Assembly: GCA_044339595.1 (NCBI GenBank)
Contig: JBIIVF010000079.1
Location: forward strand, 1 to 11,502
Origin: CAZTGZ01 sp044339595
GTDB lineage: Bacteria > Bacteroidota > Bacteroidia > NS11-12g > UBA9320
Direction: 5' to 3'
DNA: 11,502 nucleotides
Both the position numbers and the translations under genes were made by a program. This document shows, one piece after another, positions 1-6,289 of this stretch (positions are counted from its first letter, which is position 1; the number at the start of each line of letters is the position of its first letter). The notes below the pieces were generated by a model. The model worked only from the letters and a program-made list of their open reading frames with translations, did no database searches and was not told the DNA's origin.

Positions 1-1
1 G

Positions 2-262
2 ATGATGCTGAACCTAAGCAGAAATGGCATTCTCAGTCAAATCAGAGGACTGATTGTAGGTGGATTCACCGATATGAAAGACAATGCCATCCCATTTGGA
101 AAAGAAGCGGAAGAAATCATCGCTGAGCATGTTTCCGGATATGGATATCCGGTATATTTTGGTTTTCCGGCCGGACATAGTGTTCCCAATCATCCACTTT
201 TGATGGGCGGCCATGCCGGCATTGAGAATAATATTTTACATTTGTCGGCTCAAAACCCATGA
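2..262 (+). CDS. LD-carboxypeptidase (S66 family), C-terminal part only
   Basis: This is the last 86 residues of a serine peptidase of the LdcA/MccF type, which removes the terminal D-alanine from peptidoglycan tetrapeptides during wall recycling. The visible stretch has the family's GLIVGGFTDMKDN segment (about residues 16-28 of the fragment) and FGFPAGH near residues 53-59. In S66 enzymes the histidine of this last motif is the catalytic His of the Ser-Glu-His triad; the nucleophile and glutamate lie upstream, outside the window. The reading frame is open to the window edge and the first Met codons align inside the family, so the true start is upstream. Its TGA overlaps the next gene's ATG (ATGA, 259-262), which suggests translational coupling. 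The call comes from motif recognition; the exact substrate is not provable from the fragment. Confidence 0.85.
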   Translation: MMLNLSRNGILSQIRGLIVGGFTDMKDNAIPFGKEAEEIIAEHVSGYGYPVYFGFPAGHSVPNHPLLMGGHAGIENNILHLSAQNP

Positions 263-720
263 TTTATCAAACCTCAAAACAGCTGACCAAATTTGGCATC
301 TCGGGCATCACCGCTGCCAGCATCGACTTTTTGGTTTACTATGCGGCCAGTGGCGTTATGCCCACGATGGCGGCCAAAGCCATGGGCTTTGTGGTTGGGA
401 CGTATGTTACCTACAATCTGAACAAATACTGGACTTGGCGTAAAAAGGACAAAAGCCGACTCATGGTGGCCAAATTTTTAGGTCTATATGCCATTTCGAT
501 GGTCATCAACGTAATGGTGAATGAATATTCTCTATCGATCATACCCAACAATGAATTTCTTTTGATGATGCGCCCTGAAAGCAATGAGATGAAAGAATTA
601 TTTGCTTTAAAACTCGATAAGGTATTTGCTTTTGGAATTGCCACTGCAGTGAGCAGTGTGGTGAATTTTCTCGGTCAAAAATTTTGGGTTTTTGGGGGCA
701 GGGAAATGCCGAGTGAGTGA
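259..720 (+). CDS. GtrA-like family membrane protein
   Basis: A 153-residue polytopic inner-membrane protein of the GtrA family, whose members are linked to moving lipid-linked sugars (for example bactoprenol-glucose) across the membrane or to making surface polysaccharide. Features seen: a first hydrophobic segment near residues 12-31 with the typical start KFGISGITAASIDFLVYY, a second near 38-54 (AKAMGFVVGTYVTYNLNKYWTW, where a basic and aromatic patch closes the helix pair), a third near 70-89, and a fourth near 122-142 ending in NFLGQKFWVF, the usual GtrA ending. The length matches the family. The ATG lies inside the stop codon of the upstream LD-carboxypeptidase gene, so the two are probably co-translated, which suits an envelope role. 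The partner glycosyltransferase is not in view. Confidence 0.85.
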   Translation: MIYQTSKQLTKFGISGITAASIDFLVYYAASGVMPTMAAKAMGFVVGTYVTYNLNKYWTWRKKDKSRLMVAKFLGLYAISMVINVMVNEYSLSIIPNNEFLLMMRPESNEMKELFALKLDKVFAFGIATAVSSVVNFLGQKFWVFGGREMPSE

Positions 721-1273
721 TTTAACTCATAATGATTATCCGCATGCTTACCTAAAATTTTAAGTAATTGTCTATCAATCACCTATGTCAAAATTAATTC
801 ATCAGAATAATAGACTATTTTGTGTAATTACGTTTTCAGGGCTTTGCCCAAACATCATTTTACAATGAACAAAATTATGGCACCCCCAATCACTTTTTTT
901 GCTTGATCAAAAAAAGTAATCAAAAAAAATCAAGGCTTCATTTCTCTTTTCTATCCGCTACGGCCATTTCGGCGAATGCCACGATGGGAGCCACTTCTAA
1001 TATTTATTTGGGTTACCTAAGTTCGGCGGTCAATCGATATTAAGAAAAGGGAAAGTAATTGAGTCGACGTTCGCCCATCGCTGTATTATCAGCTCAATGG
1101 GATAAATTGTTTTCACGCCTCCATAACCAAGCGGATTACGAAAAGACAAATAAGGCCATTACCCACTTGCAGGCCGAAAACTGCAATGCTTCATGTGTGT
1201 ACTCCGGCATCTGAAAATACTACGAATAATCGAGTTTATATCACCCAGCTAACCTTTAGTATTATCATTTAAC
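721..1273. other. 553-bp gap without a convincing gene
   Basis: No reading frame of useful length or recognisable protein is seen on either strand. The gap holds an AT-rich hairpin (893-916) followed at about 917-990 by a stretch (AATCAAGGCTTCATTTCTC, then a CCGCTACGGCCATTTCGGCG segment) that I recall as recurring between genes in several Bacteroidota genomes. The rest is unassigned. Any terminator for the upstream gene is not clear; a short TAAAATTTTA palindrome near 752-761 is too weak to call. Confidence 0.5.
893..916. repeat. AT-rich hairpin of a probable dispersed intergenic repeat
   Basis: Arms CTTTTTTTG (893-901) and CAAAAAAAG (908-916) are perfect 9-bp complements around the 6-nt loop CTTGAT. 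A further A8 tract and AATCAAGG follow. The hairpin and downstream sequence resemble a motif I remember from many Bacteroidota intergenic regions; this cannot be confirmed without a genome-wide search. Confidence 0.5.
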
Positions 1274-1759
1274 TCAATGTTCCGGCCGATGGAAGATGGC
1301 GTCATAAATCACGGCATTTCTAAAATCGATTTCGTCTGCTTTTAGCCCAATTTCTTCTACCTCCATATGTCGGTCAAATTCACGATGCACGCGTTTTTTC
1401 TCGACGAGTTCATCTTCAATATGATCATCATAGGACCAGGTGTGCGTATCGGGATTTTCAATGCGGACCGTTTTTTCCTTTTTCTTTTTAACCGGGCTCT
1501 CGTATGACCGTCGATCAGAAGGGACATCCATAGGATAAACCGTTTGCGTTTTGCGCGGCGTTTCCACCACCACTTCAGGTTGCTTGTTCTTCTCTCCCAT
1601 CAATTCACGCAGTACTTCTTCAAAACTCGGTTCGGAAGACGTTGATTTGGACCTTTTCGGAGTTTCTTCGGGAGCGGGTTGCGGGGTACTCTTACCCTTT
1701 CCTTTGCTGAAAAGATAAATTGCACCTACGATAAACGGAACTAAATCCCAAAAATCCAT
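1274..1759 (-). CDS. Hypothetical protein, single N-terminal membrane segment
   Basis: A 161-residue protein starting at an ATG (1757-1759); an in-frame TTG two codons upstream is a weaker choice. Residues 3-17 (FWDLVPFIVGAIYLF) form one membrane helix, followed by SKGKGK, so the N-terminus is probably anchored with the bulk in the cytoplasm. The middle is low-complexity and charged (proline-, lysine- and glutamate-rich, with PSFEEVLRELMGE near 45-57). The C-terminus DFRNAVIYDAIFHRPEH resembles a conserved tail (roughly DLRKAVIYSEIL-RP) that I recall from small Bacteroidota proteins of unknown function. No catalytic motif is visible. It stands alone between two gaps. The reading frame and membrane segment are clear; the function is unknown. 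Confidence 0.7.
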   Translation of the reverse strand: MDFWDLVPFIVGAIYLFSKGKGKSTPQPAPEETPKRSKSTSSEPSFEEVLRELMGEKNKQPEVVVETPRKTQTVYPMDVPSDRRSYESPVKKKKEKTVRIENPDTHTWSYDDHIEDELVEKKRVHREFDRHMEVEEIGLKADEIDFRNAVIYDAIFHRPEH

Positions 1760-1964
1760 GTCCAAATATAGGTATTCCTATTATAAACCCCGATGAACAT
1801 CGTTAAAATGAGGGAATTTTCTTACGTAAATGGGAGGACGATTCTACTGCTACAGAAATGTCGGTATTTGATAATATTCCAGCCTTCTGCCTTCAATCTT
1901 TTAAAGGTCAGTCCTCACGTGACTTTCGCCACTTTCATCCAAAATCCCCTTAATTTGCAGTCTG

Positions 1965-2453
1965 ATGGATCAAACGCTTGTTCTGCTGCTGGGCACCAAC
2001 GTGGGCAATCGCCTCGAAAACCTCGAAAGGGCTTCCCTCGAGTTGATGGCAGCGGTGGGTGATATCGTTCAGGAGAGCAGTATCTACGAAACCGCCCCCT
2101 GGGGTTTTACGGAACAGGGTTCTTTCCTCAATCAAGCCATCTTGTTGACCACTGAACTACGCCCGTTGAGGGTGATGGAACACATCTGGGAAATAGAAAA
2201 GAACATGGGCAGAACCAAACCCGTCTATTGGGGGCCGCGCATCATTGATATAGACATCATCTTTTACGACGATTTGGTTTATGAAGCCGACAACCTAAAA
2301 ATACCCCATCCTTTTATGCATGAAAGGCGCTTCGTCCTTGAGCCCATCGCTGAAATTGCCCCTGAGATCATCCACCCCCTTCTCGGCAAAACGGTGGCTG
2401 AATTGCTCCTCAACTGCGCAGACCAAACGGAAGTTTACAAGTATGGAGGATAG
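1965..2453 (+). CDS. folK: 2-amino-4-hydroxy-6-hydroxymethyldihydropteridine diphosphokinase (HPPK)
   Basis: A 162-residue cytoplasmic enzyme that moves pyrophosphate from ATP to 6-hydroxymethyl-7,8-dihydropterin, the step before dihydropteroate synthase in folate synthesis. Family marks seen: the N-terminal LLLGTNVGNR (8-16), YETAPWGF (41-48), QGSFLNQAI (51-59), and WGPRIIDIDIIFYDD (89-103), whose Asp95 and Asp97 match the Mg-ATP-binding pair of the E. coli enzyme. PHPFMHERRFVLEPIAEIAP (114-133) is the second signature. The length is normal. TTAATTTG at 1950-1957 is one base off the TAnnTTTG -7 box, but only 7 nt from the ATG, so a promoter there is doubtful. The 3' end overlaps the next gene by 11 bp. 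No other folate genes are in view. Confidence 0.95.
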   Translation: MDQTLVLLLGTNVGNRLENLERASLELMAAVGDIVQESSIYETAPWGFTEQGSFLNQAILLTTELRPLRVMEHIWEIEKNMGRTKPVYWGPRIIDIDIIFYDDLVYEADNLKIPHPFMHERRFVLEPIAEIAPEIIHPLLGKTVAELLLNCADQTEVYKYGG

Positions 2454-3030
2454 GCTCATTTTACCGGCACCTTATTTTGGTCCTGCCCTCTTTTGGGCAA
2501 CGCTGCTAAAGCAACCTGCTGTTTGCTCGGTGGGTGAGCATTTTCAAAAACAAACCTATTTGAACCGAACCATTATTATGGGGCCCAATAAGATTCAAAC
2601 CTTAACGGTCCCATGTGCCATGAAGGAAAAAGAACAAACCCTTGAAAATACAGAAGTGGTATATCTTGAAAAATGGCCGCTCATTCATGAAAGAAGTTTA
2701 ACCGCAGCATATGGTAAAAGTCCCTATTTCGAATACTATATGCCTGAAATTGCTCCGATTATTCTGTCGGGAGAAACGCAATTGGGGCAATTAAACCTGC
2801 AAACCCTACTAAAGATTTCTGAATTTACACAGATAGATATTCAAACAGGCAATATACTAAATCCCTTATCCCATAAGAAATATACAGACTTTGAAAAAGG
2901 GCACACCTTCGAACCTTACCATCAGGTTTTTGGTGAGAGATTCCCCTTTCAAGGGAATTTGTCTATTTTAGATGTGCTTTTTAATTTAGGTCCGGATACG
3001 AAAGCTTATCTGGTCCATCAGTTGGTCTGA
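2443..3030 (+). CDS. WbqC-like family protein
   Basis: A 195-residue protein of the WbqC-like family, named from O-antigen loci; the biochemical role is not settled and many Bacteroidota carry it alone. Recognisable parts: the start LILPAPYFGPALFWATLLK (5-23), a central KQTYLNRTIIMGPNKIQTLTVP, then AYGKSPYFEYYMPEI near 90-104, LGQLNLQTLLK, and the ending YHQVFGERFPFQGNLSILDVLFNLGPD, the usual C-terminal block. I chose the ATG at 2443 because it precedes the family's first conserved block and overlaps the folK stop by 11 bp, typical of coupled genes; a longer frame upstream only reads folK out of frame. The 3' end overlaps convergent accA by 13 bp. Confidence 0.8.
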   Translation: MEDRLILPAPYFGPALFWATLLKQPAVCSVGEHFQKQTYLNRTIIMGPNKIQTLTVPCAMKEKEQTLENTEVVYLEKWPLIHERSLTAAYGKSPYFEYYMPEIAPIILSGETQLGQLNLQTLLKISEFTQIDIQTGNILNPLSHKKYTDFEKGHTFEPYHQVFGERFPFQGNLSILDVLFNLGPDTKAYLVHQLV

Positions 3031-3986
3031 AGACCGTCTTCAACGTAAACGCCCATGTTGCTGAATTTATTGATGCGATCATCCACGAGTTGATCTGCAG
3101 GGATGTCTTTCAACTCTTTTAACATCTTTTTCAGCTCGGCTTTTAATGTTTTATACATTGCATCCGGGTCGTTATGGGCTCCACCCAACGGTTCTTTGAT
3201 GATTTTATCGATGAGTTTGTTGCCGAGCATATCATCCGCCGTCAGTTTCAGCGCATCTGCCGCTTTTTCTTTAAAATCCCAACTACGCCAAAGGATGGAT
3301 GAGCAACTTTCAGGAGAAATCACAGAATACCAGGTGTATTCAAGCATGGCCACGCGGTCACCCACGCCAATCCCCAACGCACCTCCACTCGCCCCTTCAC
3401 CAATCACAATGCAAATGACCGGCACATTCAGCACACTCATTTCCCTAAGGTTTCTGGCGATGGCCTCTCCTTGTCCGCGTTCTTCGGCTTCAAGTCCGGG
3501 AGATGCGCCCGGCGTATCTATAAATGTAATGATCGGGCGATTAAATTTTTCGGCCAATTTCATGAGACGCAGGGCTTTGCGGTATCCTTCAGGATTGGGC
3601 ATGCCGAAATTGCGAAATTGACGTTGTTTGGTATTGCGGCCTTTTTGATGACCTATGATCATTACGGGTTGACCGTCTAACATGGCAAATCCACCCACGA
3701 TGGCTTTGTCGTCTTTTACATTCCGATCGCCATGCATTTCGATGAAATTGGTGGTCATGCCTTCAATATAATCGAGTGTATAGGGTCGATCAGGATGTCG
3801 GCTGATTTGCACTTTTTGCCAACCGCTCAGCTTGGCGTAGATATCTTTTCGGGTTGAATCAATTTTCTTTTGCAGCTGATCTATCGTATCAGACATATCC
3901 ACCTTACCCTTTTCATGGGTGGCTTTTGCTTTCTCGAGCTGCTCCATCAGCTCTTCAATCGGCTTTTCAAAATCGAATAGTGTCAT
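3018..3986 (-). CDS. accA: Acetyl-CoA carboxylase, carboxyltransferase subunit alpha
   Basis: A 322-residue cytoplasmic subunit. With AccD it moves the carboxyl group from carboxy-biotin on AccB to acetyl-CoA, giving malonyl-CoA for fatty-acid synthesis. The start MTLFDFEKPIEELMEQLEKAK is typical of AccA, followed by a helical N-terminal region (8-60). Crotonase-fold marks: HGDRNVKDDKAIVGGFA (85-101), GHQKGRNTKQRQFRNFGMPNPEGYRKALRLMKLAEKF (112-148), FIDTPGASPGLEAEERGQGEAIARNL (155-180) and GEGASGGALGIGVGD (196-210), the last forming the oxyanion-hole region. The length is normal. AccD is not adjacent. A perfect TAnnTTTG -7 box (TACCTTTG) lies 24 nt upstream on the minus strand. The 3' end overlaps the convergent WbqC-like gene by 13 bp, so no terminator fits between them. 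Confidence 0.97.
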   Translation of the reverse strand: MTLFDFEKPIEELMEQLEKAKATHEKGKVDMSDTIDQLQKKIDSTRKDIYAKLSGWQKVQISRHPDRPYTLDYIEGMTTNFIEMHGDRNVKDDKAIVGGFAMLDGQPVMIIGHQKGRNTKQRQFRNFGMPNPEGYRKALRLMKLAEKFNRPIITFIDTPGASPGLEAEERGQGEAIARNLREMSVLNVPVICIVIGEGASGGALGIGVGDRVAMLEYTWYSVISPESCSSILWRSWDFKEKAADALKLTADDMLGNKLIDKIIKEPLGGAHNDPDAMYKTLKAELKKMLKELKDIPADQLVDDRINKFSNMGVYVEDGLQTN

Positions 3987-4009
3987 AGTAATCCACTCAA
4001 AATGGGGGT

Positions 4010-4017
4010 CAAAGGTA
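4010..4017 (-). promoter_or_regulatory. Candidate -7 box for accA
   Basis: Read on the minus strand this is TACCTTTG, a perfect match to the Bacteroidota -7 consensus TAnnTTTG, 24 nt before the accA ATG. No clear TTG -33 element lies 17-23 nt further upstream, so support is partial. Confidence 0.35.
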
Positions 4018-4096
4018 TATAAAAAGGATATTGAAAACGCAGCATGATCTCCAAGACCCTGATTTTAAAAATATTACAAGTTGTTTTTGTTTCGAC

Positions 4097-4128
4097 TTGA
4101 CTTTGAAAAATAAAATTGTTTATATTTG
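4097..4128 (+). promoter_or_regulatory. Bacteroidota-type promoter of tRNA-Asp
   Basis: TTG at 4097-4099 (-33 element) is followed after 21 nt by TATATTTG at 4121-4128, a perfect TAnnTTTG -7 box. Both spacing and sequence fit the primary sigma consensus of this phylum. The transcript would start near 4132-4135, leaving a leader of roughly 35 nt before the tRNA, to be removed by RNase P. Confidence 0.65.
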
Positions 4129-4167
4129 CAGACCTTTTTAGAAAATGCCTCGGCAAATTCAGAAAAC

Positions 4168-4241
4168 GGTTCGGTAGTTCAGCTGGTTAGAATACATGCC
4201 TGTCACGCATGGGGTCGCGGGTTCGAATCCCGTCCGGACCG
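4168..4241 (+). tRNA. tRNA-Asp (anticodon GTC)
   Basis: The sequence folds as a standard 74-nt tRNA without encoded CCA. The acceptor stem GGTTCGG (4168-4174) pairs with CCGGACC (4234-4240) with one G-T wobble; the discriminator is G4241. The D arm is GTTC...GAAT. The anticodon stem CATGC/GCATG (4195-4199 and 4207-4211) carries the loop CTGTCAC with GTC at 4202-4204. The T arm is GCGGG/CCCGT with loop TTCGAAT. GTC reads aspartate codons GAC and GAT. Because the genome does not encode CCA here (CAA follows the discriminator), a CCA-adding enzyme is needed. A promoter lies upstream and a terminator 10 nt downstream, so it is a single-gene transcription unit. Confidence 0.97.
4226..4240 (+). repeat. 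Direct repeat copy 1: tRNA-Asp 3' end
   Basis: The 15 bases AATCCCGTCCGGACC form the 3' half of the T arm and the acceptor strand of tRNA-Asp, and recur identically at 4374-4388. Each copy is followed 18-21 nt later by the same 15-base hairpin core CACGAAAGTGAGGGC. Confidence 0.9.
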
Positions 4242-4251
4242 CAAGGGACGA

Positions 4252-4282
4252 AAAAGCCTTCACGAAAGTGAGGGCTTTTTTT
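4252..4282 (+). terminator. Intrinsic terminator of tRNA-Asp
   Basis: GCCTTCAC (4256-4263), loop GAAA, GTGAGGGC (4268-4275): an 8-bp stem with one G-T wobble, followed by T7 (4276-4282) and preceded by an A tract. It sits just past the tRNA 3' end. Confidence 0.85.
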
Positions 4283-4325
4283 ATTTTGCAGCGAAGCGGA
4301 AAAATAAGGCGGGATGAGAAGTTTA

Positions 4326-4373
4326 TGCCGCATACGAAATATTCATCATCATTCAAATCATGTTTATGCGGCA
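4326..4373. repeat. Inverted repeat abutting the orphan tRNA end
   Basis: Perfect 9-bp arms TGCCGCATA (4326-4334) and TATGCGGCA (4365-4373) enclose 30 nt. The right arm touches the orphan tRNA 3' end directly. No function is evident. Confidence 0.5.
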
Positions 4374-4388
4374 AATCCCGTCCGGACC
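4374..4388 (+). repeat. Direct repeat copy 2: orphan tRNA-Asp 3' end
   Basis: Identical to the last 15 bases of the tRNA-Asp body, but no 5' half, anticodon arm or D arm can be found before it. What precedes it is a 9-bp inverted repeat, TGCCGCATA (4326-4334) and TATGCGGCA (4365-4373). It is either the scar of a tandem tRNA duplication or an att-like end left by an integrated element. Confidence 0.85.
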
Positions 4389-4391
4389 AAC

Positions 4392-4428
4392 AAAAAAAAT
4401 GCCCCCACGAAAGTGAGGGCATTTTTTT
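4392..4428. terminator. Bidirectional intrinsic terminator
   Basis: ATGCCCCCAC (4399-4408), loop GAAA, GTGAGGGCAT (4413-4422), with one C-A mismatch in the stem. It is flanked by an A8 tract on the left and a T7 tract on the right, so it can stop transcription in either direction. On the minus strand it would end the rhodanese transcript; on the plus strand it backs up the tRNA terminator. Its core is identical to that of the first terminator. Confidence 0.8.
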
Positions 4429-4438
4429 ATGCGATCAT

Positions 4439-4482
4439 GTAATGTAATAGAGATGGACAATTGTCCATCTCTATTACATTAC
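4439..4482. repeat. Perfect 44-bp palindrome at the rhodanese gene end
   Basis: The 22 bases from 4439 (GTAATGTAATAGAGATGGAC, then AA) are the exact reverse complement of 4461-4482; the centre lies between 4460 and 4461 in CAATTG. It covers the TAA stop of the rhodanese gene (4479-4481). As RNA it would form a stem of about 20 bp with a minimal AATT loop. No T tract follows directly on either strand; the terminator at 4392-4428 lies just beyond it for minus-strand transcripts. Confidence 0.9.
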
Positions 4483-4886
4483 GGCCTTTTTACCTTACCG
4501 GTCCATGCGCCAATGCCGCCCTGGAGGTTGTAAACATTTTTAAATCCTTTCTCTACCATCAAATTAGATGCACGGGCACTTCTGCCACCGGAAGCACAAT
4601 ATACAATGTAGGTTTTGTTTTTATCCAATTTGTCGAGTTCTGCTTCAAATTTGGCATCATTAAAATTGATGAACTTTTCGGTTCCATCAATGTATCCATT
4701 GTTCACTTCACCAGGCGTGCGAATATCCATAAGCACAGCCTTTTGCTCAGTAAACAGTTTTTGAACCTCCGCAGCCTGAATATTCTTAAATGAACCCTTT
4801 TGCTGCGAATTCGAATCACAAGCATAAAACAAAGCCAATACGGCCAATAACCCCTGAATTTTGAATAGTTTAATCAATCCCGTCAT
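4479..4886 (-). CDS. Rhodanese-like domain lipoprotein
   Basis: A 135-residue single-domain sulfurtransferase-type protein. Residues 1-22 form a lipoprotein signal (basic MTGLIKLFKIQ, hydrophobic GLLAVLALF, lipobox LFYAC) with lipidated Cys23, so it is probably periplasmic or outer-membrane anchored. The rhodanese domain spans about 35-132: VLMDIRTPGEVNNGYIDGTEKFINF (51-75) and the active-site loop CASGGRS with Cys97, which would carry the persulfide. YNLQGGIGAW (119-128) is the usual ending. I chose the ATG at 4884-4886 because it gives a compact signal peptide; in-frame starts upstream (to 4949) would add up to 21 residues across an A10 run. The physiological sulfur acceptor is unknown. It reads away from the peroxidase gene. 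Confidence 0.85.
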   Translation of the reverse strand: MTGLIKLFKIQGLLAVLALFYACDSNSQQKGSFKNIQAAEVQKLFTEQKAVLMDIRTPGEVNNGYIDGTEKFINFNDAKFEAELDKLDKNKTYIVYCASGGRSARASNLMVEKGFKNVYNLQGGIGAWTGKVKRP

Positions 4887-5064
4887 ATCTTTTTTTTTTA
4901 CAAATATCTGCATTCGCTTGGAACCTTTCTGTAACAATGGTAACAACACTAAATTTGAATAAAAATAAAGGTTTCTCCGCTTTCTTACCTAAATCTTGGT
5001 TCCGTCATTGTCTACTGACTTTCCCCTGAGAATTCAAAAGTAATTACGATACCCAAACACTTAT

Positions 5065-6159
5065 ATGAATCATTGCAGTATTGGGCCTGTGGGCGGGAAA
5101 TGGCCTTATTTGTCTTTTCGTGATCCGCTAGGCTATAATGGGTTTTCTAAAATATTCACATTTTTCTTCTCCGTTCTTTTGGTCCTGACTTCCATTACAT
5201 CCTGTAAAGTAGACCCAAAAGAAAATACATTAACTCCCGGGCTCACCCCATATCCTGCCAAACTCCCTCCCGGTTTTCCGCCGTCAAATCTGGCGCCTGA
5301 CAACCCTTTGACCGTTGAAGGATTTGAATTGGGGAGGATGTTGTATTACGACAAAGCATTGCATCCTGAACAGTCTATGGCTTGTGCCAGCTGTCATGTA
5401 CAAAAGAATTCCTTTAGCATGAACAACAACGACGGAGTTTTGCCTCATGTAAATCTCGCATGGAGAAGACACTATCTGTGGAATGGTAAACTCAAAGGGA
5501 CTCTTGAAGATGCCATGCGTTTTGAAGTTGAAGAATTTTTTGCCACAGATCTGAGTCATATCCGCGCAAAACCTGAGTACCGCGAACGGTTCAAAGTAGT
5601 TTTTGGCACTGATGAAATCAACTCCCATCGAGCCGCCTATGCAATGGCATAGTTTCTTACCACCCTGATGTCTTATCAATCGAAATACGATCTGGTGGTG
5701 GCGAAAAAAGCTTCTTTTACCGCTTCTGAAGAACGCGGTGAGGCATTGTTCTTCTCTGAAAAAGGGGATTGTTTTCATTGCCATGCTCCTCCACTTTTCA
5801 GCGATATGATGTTTCACAACAACGGTATCGACAGCGTATTTGAAGGCAGAAACCGAGGGCGTTTTGAAGTAACCGGCAAATCGTATGACAATGGGATGAT
5901 GTCGACACCCACCTTGAGAAATATTGGAGTTACCGCACCCTATATGCATGATGGCCGATTTGAAAAACTTGAAGAGGTAATTGATCATTACAATTCGGGT
6001 GTTAGGAGGTCTGCCACCCTGGATCCACTCATGCTCAAAAACGATAGCGACGGCAAAAGGCATCTCACTGCTCAAGAGCAGGAAGACTTAAAGGCCTTTC
6101 TGCTCACCCTAACAGATACTACTTTCTTAAATAATCATCGATTCAGTTCACCATTTTAA
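5065..6159 (+). pseudogene. Di-haem cytochrome c peroxidase (MauG/CcpA family), interrupted by an in-frame TAG
   Basis: The intact family reduces hydrogen peroxide in the periplasm with electrons from c-type cytochromes. The first segment (195 residues, stop at 5650-5652) has a lipoprotein signal ending at lipobox SITSC (Cys47), GFELGRMLYYDKAL, haem site 1 CASCH (107-111) and the NLAWRRHYLWNGKLKGTLEDAM region. After the amber codon the same frame goes on for 167 residues with no shift: LTTLMSYQSKYD, haem site 2 CFHCH (236-240), STPTLRNIGVTAPYMHDGRFEKLEEVIDHYNSG and the C-terminal LTAQEQEDLKAFLLTLTD. Homologues usually read A-x-A-Q-F-x-x-TL at this place, so a Gln CAG changed to TAG is the simple explanation. 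Total length is normal. The second half lacks a signal peptide, so it could not receive haem alone. TAAATTTG at 4950-4957 is a possible -7 box 108 nt upstream. Sequencing error is possible. Confidence 0.85.
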
Positions 6160-6169
6160 AAAACTACCT

Positions 6170-6289
6170 ATGGAATTAAAAACTAAAAAACTCAAAGACA
6201 TTATCCTTGAACAACCGGTAGCAGCCGCCGTATTGGAAAGCAAAAGACTTCACTATTGCTGTCAGGGCAACCGTCTCATATATCTTTGA
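6170..6289 (+). pseudogene. Fragment: N-terminus of RIC/ScdA-type iron-sulfur repair protein (DUF542)
   Basis: A 39-codon frame starting at ATG 6170: KLKDIILEQPVAAAVLESKRL then HYCCQGNR, followed by LIYL and a stop. This matches the start of the ScdA N-terminal domain (a leading helix with the pattern EIVxExPxAAxVFExxxIDYCCGG), where the CC pair is the hallmark. Full-length RIC proteins are around 220-240 residues with a di-iron haemerythrin-like domain and repair iron-sulfur clusters damaged by NO or oxidants. Everything after YCCQGNR is missing. It follows the broken peroxidase by 10 nt. Too short to work as is; a scrap left by a deletion is the best reading. Confidence 0.65.

Noticed and set aside
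1793..2062. 89-residue plus-strand frame before folK
   Set aside because: It overlaps folK out of frame and shows no domain, signal or conserved feature.
3103..3621. 172-residue plus-strand frame inside accA
   Set aside because: The accA frame matches its family over the full length; this is a shadow with serine- and proline-rich nonsense sequence.
4315..4388. A second tRNA next to tRNA-Asp
   Set aside because: Only the 3' acceptor/T-arm half is present; there is no matching 5' acceptor strand, D arm or anticodon arm.
4950..4957. TAAATTTG as promoter of the peroxidase gene
   Set aside because: It matches the -7 consensus but has no TTG 17-23 nt upstream and lies 108 nt from the start, so I do not list it as a feature.
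5650..5652. Pyrrolysine or general TAG reassignment
   Set aside because: TAG serves as a normal stop in folK here, and no methylamine methyltransferase context exists; a plain Gln-to-amber change explains it.
5284..6075. 263-residue open frame on the minus strand opposite the peroxidase
   Set aside because: It is antisense to clear haem-binding coding sequence, has no recognisable domain and would need the peroxidase protein signal to be accidental.
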